A stretch of 64,000 nucleotides of DNA from Oegoconia quadripuncta (GCA_949316235.1 OX438757.1:8798657-8862656), one strand, 5' to 3'. Positions 1 through 11,482 are shown, counted from the first letter of the stretch. Notes: a model not told the origin generated them from the sequence alone. A program made the numbers and translations.

Positions 1-1070
1 CTAAGAACCATTTCTTCAGGCGTTTTGGCGCTACAGACAGACACGTACACTGACAAACTTGTAACATCTCTGTTTTTGCGTCGGGGGTTAACAAGAACCT
101 CAGGTAATCTGGAAACCGGATCGTTATTGTGATTTGTAACCTTAACAATTGCATTATAAGATTTACAATTTATAAGCCTACCAAAGCCCATACGAAAATG
201 AGTAAACTTTCGTAAAATACCATAATAGACGTCATAATGTAACGGAGGCACGCGATTAAAGTCGTGCAGTAATCGCGTGTACCTACTTCCACACACCGGC
301 TCACACGGCGTACGCGCATCTTCAACGCCACACGTCGGTCGCAAAAACATCTCACTTGCTGTAAACACGTTACGTTAGCGATTACGGTCGTTGTTAACTC
401 CACTATCCTACAGGAATATGCACTAAATATCGTAATGATCCATAAAGTAGTTTACTCTGAAATACAGCATCCCCAACTTTCAAATTTGCGGGCAAAACAC
501 TGTCAAGTGATACCAATTAACCGTGATGATAAGAGAATCCGCAAACATTTAAATTAATAGTGATGATTTGTTTTTAAGTGATTGGAACTGGTTTTTAGAC
601 CATTTCTCTTAGACCAATCTGAATGCTAAAAGTGTTAAATTTACATTTGTGATATTTTGGACTATTCTGCGTACCTACAGTTGTTTAGGAGCTGGAATCC
701 TAACACCGATGTAGAAGCTTTGGTGAGTACAGCTACATAATAATTGGCACTTGTATAATCAATAAATCACTTGGCATCCAATATAATACCGTCAATTAAA
801 TGCATTCGGAAGTACAACAGCACGCAATATCCATATTAGAGTGTTTCTTCCCTTAATGTTTTTGTGTCTAACGTTTTAACTTCCTTTTGCATTCAAGGAA
901 TTTTGTGGGTTTCATGTAGCTAATAATGACTTGAGTTACTACGTCAAACTTTTAGATATCTTACAGTAATTATTTATCAACAATGGTATTATGGATCCCT
1001 GATATGAGATGTCATAATAGCATATGAGATCAATGAATGATTATACTTATACTATCACTAAGATGCGGTC
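1..1070. other. AT-rich stretch, nothing recognised
   Basis: No convincing gene, RNA or repeat. The 77-codon minus-strand frame at 170-403 has no recognisable domain, though CpG is somewhat raised at about 285-380. Confidence 0.4.
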
Positions 1071-1077
1071 AACCAGT

Positions 1078-1165
1078 AACCGACGAGCGTCATTTGATGA
1101 GAGTGGAAGCAGCAAAAGTAGTATGTCGGGATCGTTGCAAGTAGAAATCAATAGTCTCTTCCTTA
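1078..1165 (+). mobile_element. 3' coding fragment of non-LTR retrotransposon 'X'
   Basis: In the frame MRVEAAKVVCRDRCK, a stop, then KSIVSSLY, the sequence matches the C-terminal tail seen at 6200-6707 and 51990-52292 (..MRV.EA...[15 protein letters not shown]). It is short and degenerate, and it contains a stop codon. Confidence 0.5.
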
Positions 1166-1299
1166 TACGCTGCCTTAGTTGTTGACTATAATTTTCATGT
1201 TTGAACACCGATGTCAACGAATACGTGATAGGCAGCAGCGTCTTTGGTGCAGCGTTCTCAACAAATCTGCGGATGGTAGAAGTCATTGTCACAAAGTTT

Positions 1300-1490
1300 G
1301 GATGTTTCTTTGTTTGTTGTTCAATCAGGGCGAAACGGATGAACGGATTTGGATGAAATTTGGTAAAAAGGTAGAATATACCCTGGATTAAGACGTAGGA
1401 TGTTTTTTATCCCGATAAAGTGAGTAGTTCCCGCGGGATAAACAAATTTCCGCCATAAAGTCATTCCACGCCGGCGAAGCCGCGGGAGGG
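1300..1490 (+). mobile_element. Helitron-like fragment
   Basis: It contains the phrase GAACGGATTTGGATGAAATT and, near its end, CCACGCCGGCGAAGCCGCGG. These are the same internal prompt and 3' GC hairpin found in the complete element at 42569-42803. The terminal CTAG is not intact here. Confidence 0.5.
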
Positions 1491-1701
1491 TCTTCCCTCC
1501 TGTGTGATATAATAATGACCATAATAGAATAATGATCTGTCGCTAATGATAGTTGTTCCTGCATCGCATTTTCCTCCCGCGTTCCTATACATCTTGGTCC
1601 ACTGCCTGTCTACCTACTGAACAGGTAGGTATACCATCGCAGCTAGGTTCTGCCGCTGTGCAGAGATTACTTTTTAGGCTAAACTAGGATATAGAGATAA
1701 T

Positions 1702-1760
1702 TGAGATAATATAAGGATATAGGATAAGGTAGATATACCTAATATCCCTATATTATCTCA
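1702..1760. repeat. Inverted repeat / hairpin
   Basis: TGAGATAATATAAGGATAT at 1702-1720 is complementary to 1742-1760, with one extra base in the right arm. The loop is about 21 bases. Confidence 0.8.
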
Positions 1761-2139
1761 AGACGTTTTAGTGGAATGATGGATCTTGTAATTTTTTTCA
1801 TTTATATTGTATCTACTTATACATATAACGAACTAAAGAAAGATGCGAAAAAGCACAAAACATTCTTTCCTAAATTGTCCCTTACGGGAATCGAACTTGG
1901 GAACTGTCCGCTGCAGCCGAGGTCAGAAACTCATTTTAACATAAGTTGTTGTAGTCTTGGTTTGAAGCTTATTTATTAGATAATCAAATGAATATCTTAG
2001 GTCCGAAATGGGATTTCACTTTCACTTTAGAATAGGTAAAATATGTTAATTCTGTGCATTATTGAACTAAAATTGGTCGGTCTGTCGTATCGGGTAACTG
2101 TTTTTGGTAAACAACAAATAGTAGTTTGAACGATTTCGT

Positions 2140-2305
2140 TCGTTGAGATTTTGCAGGGCCTCACTTGGATGCACAGCCTTTTTTCATAGGTCGACAATTT
2201 ACTACATGGACTCTGTGGGAATTGATTGTGTTAAATTAATGGATCTTTCGGGGAGGTCTTTGTGCAGCAGTGGACGTCTTTCGGCTGATATGATGATGAA
2301 TGCCT
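2140..2305 (+). mobile_element. RTE-like LINE 3' tail
   Basis: The segment GTGCAGCAGTGGACGTCTTT, then GGCTGATATGATGATGAATG, matches the usual lepidopteran RTE-type 3' end (..CAGTGGACGTC.. then GATGAT run). The upstream part (AGGGCCTCACTTGG) is degenerate. Confidence 0.5.
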
Positions 2306-2309
2306 ACCT

Positions 2310-3414
2310 CAGATATACTAAGTACACAGTTTTCTGTAGGCCTCCGTCTTCGCTTAATCACTGTTTTCAATTGGAATTATTTATAAATTTGTATCAACAA
2401 ATTGCTTGCTTAGTAACATTATTACCTACTTAAATGTCGAAATGTTGGGTTCGAATTCCGGTAAACAATACATGATTGACCATGTTGAAATTTAAAAAAT
2501 AATGTTACCTATATTTTACCTTCATCTTTGATTCTACATACAAAGAAGTGGCAAAACAGTTGTCTTATTGTCTAATTTTAATGGACAATGAACTCTTTGC
2601 CATCTCTATCGCCATTCATCGAATTTGATATTTGAAGTCCTATTATTGGTCAAAGTAGACAGTTGGCGTTAGAGTTCATTCCCATTGACGTAAGAACTAA
2701 GCCTTAAATTTGCAATAATTGAAACGATTAAAACCAAAAGTCGGGAACAATGTTTTCCCAATACCACCAATGAAAACTGCAAAATCTGTCTAAGCATTGT
2801 AATTGACTCTACATCGAATCGTATTAGATCACTACCTACTGCATTAGTTCATATTCCAACTTATTAGTAAGCACAGAAATTCGCTTAGTAGACTTGTCAC
2901 ATCTCACACAATAGTGTTTACAATAGGTATGATTTTATACAATCGTGTTTACATTTCCTAACATCTGTTTACGACGGCCTATTATGAATTTATAAGCTGC
3001 AAATTAGGCATAACTTGTTACATAGCTATAAATCAACACTAAGTAATATAAGCGAAAGTAACTGCATGTCTCTTTGTTACCATTTCACACACCTCTGAAC
3101 CGATCGTATTTGGCAGACGAGCGGTACCTTGGGTAACTTCAATGGGGATAAACGCCAGCGGTCAATTTGGACCAATAATAGGGCCTCAAGTATGAAATTC
3201 GAGGATTGGGAAAAATGTCACTGAATTCAATTGAAGTTAGACAATATTTATATAATATTTATTGCATTACACATGTCATAGTTACAATACATAAGTAAGT
3301 ACTAACATAGACATGTACTTTGCATGCATATCTATGTTGTTAATGTCGTTTTAATTACCAATAGTTATAATATTTATGAAGTTACATACAATAAGGTTGC
3401 TGGAGACGGAAAGG
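2310..3414. other. AT-rich stretch, nothing recognised
   Basis: No ORF, hairpin or repeat family identified by eye. Confidence 0.4.
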
Positions 3415-3470
3415 GCAAGCTATAGAATAATTCCACGCAGGCGAAGCTGCAGGCGGCAAGCTATACCTAG
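3415..3470 (+). mobile_element. Helitron-like 3' end fragment
   Basis: TTCCACGCAGGCGAAGCTGC followed by AGGCGGCAAGCTA is a diverged version of the 3' hairpin and terminus of the small Helitron at 42569-42803. Confidence 0.45.
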
Positions 3471-3698
3471 TAGGTACCACATGGCAATTAATAGATAGTA
3501 CCTATACTCATAACTAAAAGTGATAAATGTGATATAAGAGTTCAAGACCTACCCTTGTATCTAAAATATTTTTCACCCCCGTCGAAAAACTACGAGTGTT
3601 ATGTGTTTAACAGCGTTAATTGTGTCTACTCTTTATCCGTATGTCAGTAAGAACTAGGGGAAAGGTTCTTGAGGTTTCGAACGCCGAAGCGGTCACCT

Positions 3699-4004
3699 GG
3701 GGACCAATCGCGCTATTTCACAACGGTTCTACCGTTCGAACGGAACGTTTTGGTTTTGGTTTTGCTTTAGCTTTAGTTTAGCTGATGTAAAAAATGATAT
3801 CGCGCTATTTTTTGTAAACGATTATATCGTTGACGTTACCAAAGTAAAAATAAACCCAAAATGTTTCGAGCTAACCACGAGTATTAAAAAAAACTGTTTA
3901 ATTTCCGTTCAAATGATTAGCGCGATACGAAATGTGCTTAAACGTTACGTTTTTGGTTATGTTTAGCATTGGTAATACCGTTCATATTTTGCGCGATCGG
4001 CCCC
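3699..4004. mobile_element. MITE family E, copy 1 (GGGGACCAATCGCGC terminal repeats)
   Basis: The left end GGGGACCAATCGCGCTAT and the right end (reverse complement GGGGCCGATCGCGCAAAA) form imperfect terminal inverted repeats. A second copy lies at 30204-30518 with shared internal text (TTTGGTTTTGG.., TTAGCTGATGTAAAAAATG, CAAATGATTAGCGCGATACG). There is no coding capacity. A target duplication is not clear. Confidence 0.7.
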
Positions 4005-4240
4005 CTGATGTATGTATTTTAGGTTCATTGTGGTTTTCGGCATGTGAAAAGAATTCTACCACAGCTCTTCTCTTCCAAAAGTGGAAGTCATAAAGGCGTC
4101 TATCTAAACCATTACGCTATATTAATGCTGTGCCATTACATACACCAAATACGACGACGGGCTTAACCCCGTGTCACGTCAGCATTAGTTTATTTGGAAA
4201 GGTGTACCGTTGATGTTATTTGAAGTATGAAGTAAGTTAA

Positions 4241-4572
4241 ACCGCCTCCGTGGCTCAATGTAAACAACATTGGGTTTGCGATTCGGAGGTCGCGGGTTCG
4301 ATCCCCAGCGGGGTACATGTTTAAGTACTCGGGTTGGTTGGTGGTAGGGCATATTAAATGTCCGCATGGCTAGCTACCACCATCCTATCTAAATCTGCCG
4401 CCAAGCAGCAATGTTAATAGCATTGTTGTATTCCGGTTGTCAGAGATAAGATAGCCAGTCCCCCAAATGTGTTGGGGTTTCCGGGTCAGTACGCTTCCAC
4501 CTTCGACCTCATCTTCACTTAACATCAGGTGTGATTGAGGTCAAGTACAACCGTTGTGCATAAAAAAAAGTA
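4241..4572 (+). mobile_element. SINE-1, full-length copy
   Basis: The head carries tRNA-like promoter boxes: CCTCCGTGGCTCAATG (A-box region) and GGTCGCGGGTTCGATCCC (B-box). The body runs through GGTTGGTGGTAGGGCAT, CTAGCTACCACCATC and GATAAGATAGCCAGTCCCCC. The tail is ATCTTCACTTAACATCAGGT, GTGATTGAGGTCAAGTAC and a short A run. It is a Pol III-type retroposon, not a tRNA gene. Confidence 0.85.
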
Positions 4573-4784
4573 TTATATCACTGATCACCTCATTTGGGAT
4601 GAAGATCATGACGTTCACCAAAACATTTTCAGTCGGGTTTAAGTTTTCAAACTTTTTTGTTCATCTTTTTTTGAGTAGTCCATTAACTTTGACATTTAGT
4701 CAATTAACCTTACATTACGTTAGTCATAATAACAACCAACAACACATCTTGGCAATTCTTCGAATTATACAAACCTGACTCCTA

Positions 4785-4895
4785 CATTCATCATCATCAG
4801 CCGAAAGACGTCCACTGCTTGACAAAAATCCAAAAATCTCCACCAAATTGCCCCAAAAATCTCCACAACGATCGGTCCTGCGCTGCCCAAGTAAA
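4785..4895 (-). mobile_element. RTE-like LINE 3' tail, reverse orientation
   Basis: CATCATCATCAGCCGAAAGA then CGTCCACTGCTTGAC is the reverse complement of the GTGGACGTCTTTCGGCTGAT tail seen at 2140-2305. Minus-strand reading gives ..SSSGRLSADDDE. Confidence 0.5.
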
Positions 4896-5019
4896 ACATA
4901 AAACAAAAATATAATAAACACATAATTAATGCATACATAGGGACATTAATATAAATTGTTAATATAAAAAATTAATATAAAAAATACAATTATTATTGTT
5001 TTGAAGCTTTATTCATGAA

Positions 5020-5079
5020 GTACACTGTAGATTTTTTTTGTACAATAAAGTGTACTTGATTGATTGATTGATTGATTGA
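5020..5079 (+). repeat. LINE-type 3' end with (GATT)n microsatellite
   Basis: GTACAATAAAGTGTACTTGA is followed by five GATT units at about 5057-5079. A similar end (GCAATAAAGAGTATTTGATT) lies at 49855-49898. Confidence 0.5.
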
Positions 5080-5330
5080 AAATTTACAAAACCCCGCGAA
5101 AACAAATGATTATACTTATTATCAAATAAACCAACTGTGTTAAAACCTACAGAACGACTGCACCGATTTCTATCAAACATGGCCAAGAAACTATCCTCTC
5201 ATTTAATCTTAAATATAAAACTAATACAAATTAAGAAAGCCCTCAAAAGCCTATGATATCATTAAAATACACAAAAAAACTGTGTAAAAAGTTCAATATT
5301 TTCGAAACATCTTAATCGATTTGCATCGAA

Positions 5331-5544
5331 AACGACCGTTAAGTGTTGTGGATAGTGACCCTGTCAGCGAAACCAACGGTTGTGGGTTTAAAACCGCGAG
5401 GGGTAAAATTTATTGTAATGAATACGAACATTTATTCCTGATTGTTTATGAATAATTAATATTTATGTATGTTTATCCGTTATCCAGCATCCTAGTACAA
5501 GCTTTGCTTAGTTTGGGACCAGATGATTGGTGGTAAGGAAATGT

Positions 5545-5583
<39 letters not shown>
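5331..5583 (+). mobile_element. SINE-3 copy with (AC)n at its end
   Basis: The head is a diverged ACGACCGTTAAGTGTTGTGG, then ATAGTGACCCTGTCAGCG and a B-box region. The body includes AATACGAACATTTATTCC and TTTATGTATGTTTATCCG, then GCTTTGCTTAGTTTGGGACC. A 31-base AC run (5552-5582) follows the tail. Confidence 0.75.
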
Positions 5584-5863
5584 CGATGTCAAACACATAA
5601 CACCCGTCGTTTTTCGTCGGTGGTTAAGAAATATTATTTAACTCTCCAGTAGGTAAGCGTTGATAGTCCCGCCAGAATTATTGGTAGCATATAGAAAACT
5701 TTACCTTCACACATTGCATGTTCCTTCAATGTCCGGATCCACATAATAACTTCCGTTCGTATATCTCGTGCAGACATTTAGATAGGTATACGACTACACG
5801 ATTCATCTATATTACGCCAATGTTTGATTTTGTGTGCAATGTGGTAGCATTGTTGACCATCAT

Positions 5864-6145
5864 CATCTGCCCGTAAACATCCCCCTTATTATGAGGGAGT
5901 ACGGGCCATACAGTCCACCACCAGCCCAATGCCGGTTGGGGATTTCACATGCCTTTGAATAATTATTTCTCAGGCACGCAGGTTTCCTCACGACGTTTTC
6001 CTTCACCGTTTAAAAGCAGTCGGTTAAATGCACATAAGTAATTAAATTAAAAAACTCATTGGTATATGGCCTGCCTGGGAATCGAACGCGGACCTCTTAA
6101 ATTGGGAGACTGCGTCTTAATCGCTGTGCCACCGACGCTTCTACC
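5864..6145 (-). mobile_element. SINE-4 copy, reverse orientation
   Basis: On the minus strand the head AGCGTCGGTGGCACAGCG and the B-box-like GTTCGATTCCCAGGCAGGCC are followed by CACGATG/GGAAAACGTCGTGAGGA-type body text and the tail GGGCAGATGATGATG. The same family is complete on the plus strand at 9823-10116. Confidence 0.75.
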
Positions 6146-6199
6146 ATGGTTGACCACACATTATTATCAATGAAGAAAAATGACACACCTATCGCGTGA

Positions 6200-6707
6200 T
6201 AGTTAAGAAAGTACATAACATACATAATGTCACGCCTGTTTCCCATAGGGGTAGGCAGAGACCACAGACTTCCACTTGCTACAATCCTGTTTTGCTTCAT
6301 TCACTCTCATAAGGTTGTTCATACATGCTCGTCGGTTTAGGGTACTCTTGACTTGGCCTTCCTTTAAGACGTCCCCGATTTGATCATGGTACTTTCGCCG
6401 TGGTCTTCCCCTACCAACACAGCCATCCACATTCGCTTCGTATATGTCTTTCGTAAGTCTTCTTCATGTCCAAACCATCTCACCATACTTTTATCAATCT
6501 TTGTCACTACGTCTTCATTCACACTGCTTAACTCCCTAATTACTCTATTCTTGATTCTATCTTTCAAAGTCACCTCATTCATACTTCTCAACGATCTCTT
6601 TTCCACTGCACTAATTCTACTTTCATTCTTCTTTTGCCATATCCAGCATTCACTCCCTTAAATCAGTGTTGGAACCAGCACTCCACCATGAACAGCCAGA
6701 CGAGCTT
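6200..6707 (-). pseudogene. Non-LTR retrotransposon 'X': reverse transcriptase C-terminal region, degenerate
   Basis: Minus-strand frames read ARLAVHGGVLVPTL, EKRSLRSMNEVTLKDRIKNR, KSMVRWFGH, then in another frame [35 protein letters not shown] and [15 protein letters not shown]. The WFGH and GRGRPR motifs are characteristic of the region after the reverse transcriptase of insect non-LTR elements. At least one frameshift (around 6400-6430) separates the two halves. The element ends with a CGTGACATTATGTATG-type 3' UTR. Confidence 0.7.
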
Positions 6708-7129
6708 TTTTGAAAGTCCTAACTTTTAATACATTGATTAACTCATTTTAGGGTTCTACCAAAGCCAAGAAACGGAACTTTATAGTTTCGCCATGTCCGT
6801 TTGTATGTGAAATGCATTCACTCGCACATTTAATGATACGCAGCCGACATTTTGCATAGGTAGTTATGACACCAACAGAAAATTACGAAAAATCTTCAAA
6901 AATATTTTGTATGGAACTTAACTAATTTAAATAAACATTTATTAGTTGTACCTAAATATAGCTTTTGTATTTGAAACGATGTTATGAAGCTATTTTTTAG
7001 GTAGGTACCTCGCCCCAACTGATAAAGAGGGGGTAATTTTTTTTATTCGACTCCAAAAATATTGGAGGTTGGTTTAGTTAATATGGTTTGTATATTATAT
7101 TAATATAATAATATAAGAACAGGTAGATA

Positions 7130-7375
7130 AATAACTATTTAAGTATTTAAAAACAAAAAAACCCTACAGCTTATTTTGTATTTTTATGACGCCATGTTGG
7201 ATTTTTTACCACAAAATGTATCTTATGACACAAGACGAGTCTAACGACAACATGCACTTGGACATCGGTCAAGCCGTTTAGGCTATAGGATGCTCCAAAG
7301 GAATGAACATACATACATGCACTCTAAAAACATTACCCTCCTTTCTTGAGCAGTCGGGTAATAAAGCACATGCAT
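7130..7375 (+). repeat. Dispersed repeat G, copy 1
   Basis: Shares with 10285-10500, in the same orientation, the order AAACCC(T/G)A(C/T)AGC, TATTTTGTATTTT, GCCATGTTGGATTTTTTACC, CAAGACGAGTCTAACGAC and GCCGTTTAGGCTA. It ends near GAGCAGTCGGGTAATA. Class not determined. Confidence 0.6.
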
Positions 7376-7882
7376 GTTTAAATTCATTAGATGTCCATAA
7401 AAATAATTACTAATCAGTAACTTATTATGAAAATATATGAAAACACTAAATTGGTAATCAGTTTAGAGATGTTCGTAAATCAATGATCAGCTGCTTAGCA
7501 TGGATCGGTCACGAAATTCGAGTTAGAAAGTTGGAAATGGTTAAAAACTGAATATTTAAGGTCCGGTTTGTAATAATTAGAAATTTAGAGAAATGTTACT
7601 AGAAATTCAACATAGATACATTTGAAGATGTGCCGCTGGTGAGTGTTTTATAATAACGCGATATTAAGTTACTTATAGTTGCCAATATAACTCATTGGAA
7701 ATGACTGACGTATGAAAATAAATCATTATCTCTGTGTAGATATACCTACATATATATATATACAGACAAACTGTACAAATGGATTTGTATGATATTGATT
7801 ACTATAAAATCATGATATCTTGATAATTGTAGGTAAATAGTAATAATAGCTCGCGTAAAAGCCTGATATGAAGTGGATATTA

Positions 7883-8154
7883 ACCGCCTCCGCGGCTCAA
7901 TGTAAACAACATTGGGTTTACGATTCGGAGGTCGCGGGTTCGATTCCCAGCGGGGTACATGTTTAAGTACTCGGTTTGGTTGGTGGTAGGGCATTTTAAA
8001 TGTCCGCCTGGCTAGCTACCACCATCTTATCTAAATCTGCCGCCAAGCAGCAATGTTAATAGCATTGTTGTGTTCCGGTTGTCAGAGATAAGATAGCCAG
8101 TCCCCCAAATGTGTTGGGGTTTCCGGGTCAGTACGCATCCACCTTCGACCTTTT
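7883..8154 (+). mobile_element. SINE-1, copy lacking the tail
   Basis: The head (CCTCCGCGGCTCAATGTAAA, B-box GGTCGCGGGTTCGATTCC) and body match the copy at 4241. It stops after CACCTTCGACC without the CACTTAACATCAGG tail. Confidence 0.85.
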
Positions 8155-8589
8155 CGAATTTTCTCGTAATCATTAACAAACCTACATTTTACAGTGTGGA
8201 TGCCAATGTGACATTTAGATAAACCTCTAATTCGTTATCTGAAATTGATTTCTTGATCAGATCAATGTGATACCGTTACCATGTCAAGCCTACATAGACA
8301 TTACATTATGGCTCTCCCTGTAATGTCATTGACCTCGCAAATTGTAGTGATTAAAATCATACTTCAAATGTTTTGACGAAGAAAGCAACATTTAATTTCA
8401 GTTGTCAAAAAGATGAGAAATTACAATTTCTCCCCAAGCCAAATGTCGTGAGGTTGGTAGTTTTTTTTTAAAGAATATCTTGACCGCACATAATAGACTT
8501 TATTTCCGGTGGGCATATCGTGAGATTATTTCCGTTTAATCGTTCAACTTCCGAGTTCCAAACGCATGCTCAAAGAAGAATGTCGATTA

Positions 8590-8705
8590 GATCCAGGGCT
8601 CCTCAAATGTTATTTAGGTTGGGGTCGCTGCGAGGCAACTGGGAAATCCTGGAGGAGGCCTAGCAGTGGAGTAGAGGCAGGCTGAAATTATAATGATGAA
8701 ATTAT
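8590..8705 (+). mobile_element. RTE-like LINE 3' tail
   Basis: CTGGAGGAGGCCTAGCAGTG followed by GAGGCAGGCTGAAATTATAATGATG resembles the ..GGAGGCCTATGTCCAGCAGTGG.. then GATGAT ending of RTE-type elements, diverged. It immediately precedes the SINE-2 at 8709. Confidence 0.45.
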
Positions 8706-8708
8706 ATT

Positions 8709-8962
8709 GACGACCTGTTTGGTGTAGTGGTTAGAAATTCTGCTGCTATACCAAATGGTCGCGGGTTCGAATCCCGCCATGTGTGATGAATACAGACATG
8801 TGTTCCCGAGTTATGGATGTTTTTCATTTATGTGTATTTATTTACAAAAAAAAGTATTTGTGTAGTTTATCAACCATCCGGTATATATAGTACAAGCCTA
8901 GTTCCTTAGTGTGGAACTAGATGGCGCTGTGTGTAGGTGCAAAGATATTTATTATTTATAAT
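8709..8962 (+). mobile_element. SINE-2 copy
   Basis: The head GACGACCTGTTTGGTGTAGT, GGTTAG and B-box CGCGGGTTCGAATCCCGC are tRNA-like. The body includes TGTGATGAATACAGACATGT, CCCGAGTTATGGATGTTTTT and CATCCGGTAT. The end is GGAACTAGATGGCGCTGTGT with an A/T run. Confidence 0.85.
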
Positions 8963-9822
8963 GATGGTTAGTTTTGTTTATTGAAATTGATTTATATTTT
9001 GTGATTTGAATGATGACAGTTGACGTTTGAGCGTTCCATCAGATATCTTCTACTTTAAACTTTAAAAATCTGATATTTTAGAATCTGGATTCTGAAAAGA
9101 ATATTCTAAATTCAAATTTAGTCTAGGATCCATTGAGCAACGATTGGAGTCTCTCTGGATATCTGACGGAATCTAATCATTAATAGTTAAAGCGAAAAAT
9201 AAAGGTCTCAAAATGGTACAGCGGAACTTGGAAGGATGTCTAACCGAAAACAGTACAATGCATATATATGCTACTATTCGTATATCTAAATGAAAATTTA
9301 GATATACTAATGGTTTAGCTATTAAGCTATAGTTAAAATTCTAATAACTGAATAGTGATAATGCAATCGTGGATATAGTTCAAACCCAAAGAACATCATG
9401 GTAACTGTAACCACCTATGCTTTTTTTGGACTTTAATATATTGTGTTCATCACGGGGGCCCTGATTTAGTCGATCTGTAATGGGTGAAAACATATTCGCT
9501 AGTGTTGCGTTCTGACTGTGACACGATGACACTAATTGCTGCGTTCGCGAGCGTGGAACAGGCGCAGATCGCATGCGACGCGCACGCACCTCGGCGTCAC
9601 ACGCTATTTACACCCGACACATAACAGATATAAGTACATGATATACTAGTAGATGCGTATATAATTATAATCAATCAGCGGTTTAGAGGTTAAGATATGG
9701 GATGTGAACTTACTAATACCTATATATAATATTTCAAATAGGTACGGCATTGTTAAAACACGGAGAGTTATACCTGAAAAACATGTTATATGTAGGTACT
9801 TTATACATATATGATAATCATT

Positions 9823-10116
9823 CCGTCGGTGGCTCAGTGGCTAAGACGCGGTCTCCCAATTTGGGAGGTCCGGGTTCGACTCCCAGGCAGGCCATGTATA
9901 CCAAAAAATTAAAATTACTTATATGCATTTATCTGACTGCTCTTAAACATCATGAGGATACCTGCATGACTGAGAAATAAAAATTCAAAGACATGTGAAG
10001 TCCCCAACCCGCATTGGACCAGCGTGGTGGACTATATGGCCCACACACCCTAATTATACGAGGGAAGGCCTATATCCCTGCAGTGGGATGTTTACTGGCT
10101 GATGATCATGATGAAT
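9823..10116 (+). mobile_element. SINE-4, full-length copy
   Basis: The head CCGTCGGTGGCTCAGTGGCT and the B-box GGTCCGGGTTCGACTCCC look tRNA-derived. The body has GAGGATACCTGCATGACTGA and GTCCCCAACCCGCATTGGAC. The tail is GGGATGTTTACTGGCTGATG followed by ATCATGATGAAT. Confidence 0.8.
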
Positions 10117-10284
10117 CTTTATGGGTGGACTATACTGTATTATTCATGATGTAAATGATAAAATGTCTAAATCAGTTAATCATCATCATCATATCAGTCA
10201 CAAGACATCTCTAACTTTACTATCTGTATTGTAGACACAACTGTTACAGCCTACTTACATAGGTAAATAGAACACTATAGGTAT

Positions 10285-10500
10285 AAATAACAATTTCAGT
10301 ATTTAAAATCCAAAAAACCCGATAGCATATTTTGTATTTTGCGGGTGCCATGTTAGATTTTTTACCATAAAATGACACTGATGATCAAGACGAATCGAAC
10401 GACACCTAGCACTTCAAGATTGATCATGCCGTTTAGCCTACAGGAGGTAACATAGAAATTTAGATACATACGCTCGTATAACAACCCACTTAGGTAAAAA
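10285..10500 (+). repeat. Dispersed repeat G, copy 2
   Basis: Matches the copy at 7130-7375 in the same orientation, including TATTTTGTATTTTGCGGGTG, CCATGTTAGATTTTTTACCA, ATCAAGACGAATCGAACGAC and GCCGTTTAGCCTACAGGAGG. Confidence 0.6.
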
Positions 10501-10563
10501 CAATATTTGCAGAGGCCATGGTGTTCTTACAAAAGTACCTACTGCTGAACCTAGACTTCGAGA

Positions 10564-10690
10564 TTAATAAATAAATATAAATAAATAAATATTTCGGACA
10601 CTTACACCAATCATCTAGTACCAAACTAAGCAAAGCCTGTGCTATGGATACTACATAACGGATAAACATACATAAATATTACACTTCATA
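10564..10690 (-). mobile_element. SINE-3, partial copy (tail half), reverse
   Basis: ATTTCGGACACTTACACCAA, TCATCTAGTACCAAACTAAG and CGGATAAACATACATAAATA are the reverse complement of the SINE-3 body. The tRNA-like head is missing. Confidence 0.75.
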
Positions 10691-10825
10691 AATATAGCTT
10701 CAAAAAAAAATAGTACAACCATGAGGTCTTATCGCTATTAAGCGATACCTACCAAACAACCTTTGTTGTCCTTTGTAGAATGTTTGTAGAATGTAGAACA
10801 CTTATAGAATGTTCATAATAAACAT

Positions 10826-11310
10826 AGATAATTAATCAGCTAATTAGACGCGCTCTCGCCACTGCAGCGGTCCCGGCGTCTCTGGAGCCTTGTGGCTTAT
10901 TCAGGGACGACGGGAAAAGACCTGATGGAGCCACCTTCGTACCCTGGTGCTTGGGGCGCACCTTGGTATGGGACGCAACTTGTGCGGACACTTTGGCACC
11001 GTCCCATATACAAGGAACTGCGCAAAGAGCTGCAACCGCGGATGAACGAGCTCAAAGTAACAAGCGCCGTAAATATGCGTCAATCTCTATAAACCACGAG
11101 TTTGCGGCGCTTGCAGTGGAGACTTTGGGCCCGTGGTCTTCTGACATGAAACATTTTGTAAAGGATTTATCCGTTAGACTGGTCCACGCCTCATGGAGAT
11201 GTGAGAGCTGGTACCTACTTTGCTGAGCAGCTGAGCTTATGCATTCAGTGGGGCAATAGCGCTAGCGTACTAGGTACTATGCCTCACGAAGCGAGTTGGA
11301 CGGCGTATTT
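10826..11310 (+). pseudogene. Decayed C-terminal part of a retroelement-associated ORF (RPDG...VWDATCADT family)
   Basis: The frame beginning near 10826 reads INQLIRRALATAAVPASLEP, then CGLFRDDGKRPDG, TFVPW, VWDATCADTLAPSHI, KRRKYASISINHEFAALAVE and TLGPWSSD. It stops at TGA 11224-11226. The next frame continues from about 11205 as RAGTYFAEQLSLCIQWGN and then SASVLGTMPHEA, so one frameshift splits the reading. This protein type is widespread in animal genomes as multi-copy uncharacterised sequences linked to reverse-transcriptase elements; I recognise the motif set but not a named family. The spaced PDG / WD.TC.DT residues resemble a PD-(D/E)XK-type nuclease core, which is inference. No upstream reverse-transcriptase domain is visible here, so this is a truncated dead copy. 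Confidence 0.6.
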
Positions 11311-11416
11311 TTTCTATAAGATATAGGTATTTTTAATTGTGTTTTATAAATTTGTTGTTTCATGTACATATATACTTAATTTAAGAATTTACGCTAATAA
11401 ATGATCTCTAATTAAT

Positions 11417-11482
11417 AATAAAAAAAAACATACATAAATATCTATTGTTTATATAGATATTTATGTATGTTTTTTTTTTATT
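11417..11482. repeat. Fold-back hairpin inside a SINE-3 remnant
   Basis: The left arm (A run, then CATACATAAATATCTAT, 11417-11445) is complementary to the right arm (ATAGATATTTATGTATG then a T run, 11453-11482). The loop is TGTTTAT; only the A/T run length differs by one base. It abuts the SINE-3 remnant that follows. Confidence 0.8.

Noticed and set aside
1047..1292. 81-codon minus-strand frame
   Set aside because: The plus strand there carries a LINE X C-terminal remnant; the minus frame is its shadow.
4254..4320. tRNA gene
   Set aside because: The A- and B-box text is that of SINE heads. The same unit recurs many times with SINE bodies, and no complete acceptor/anticodon cloverleaf is convincing.
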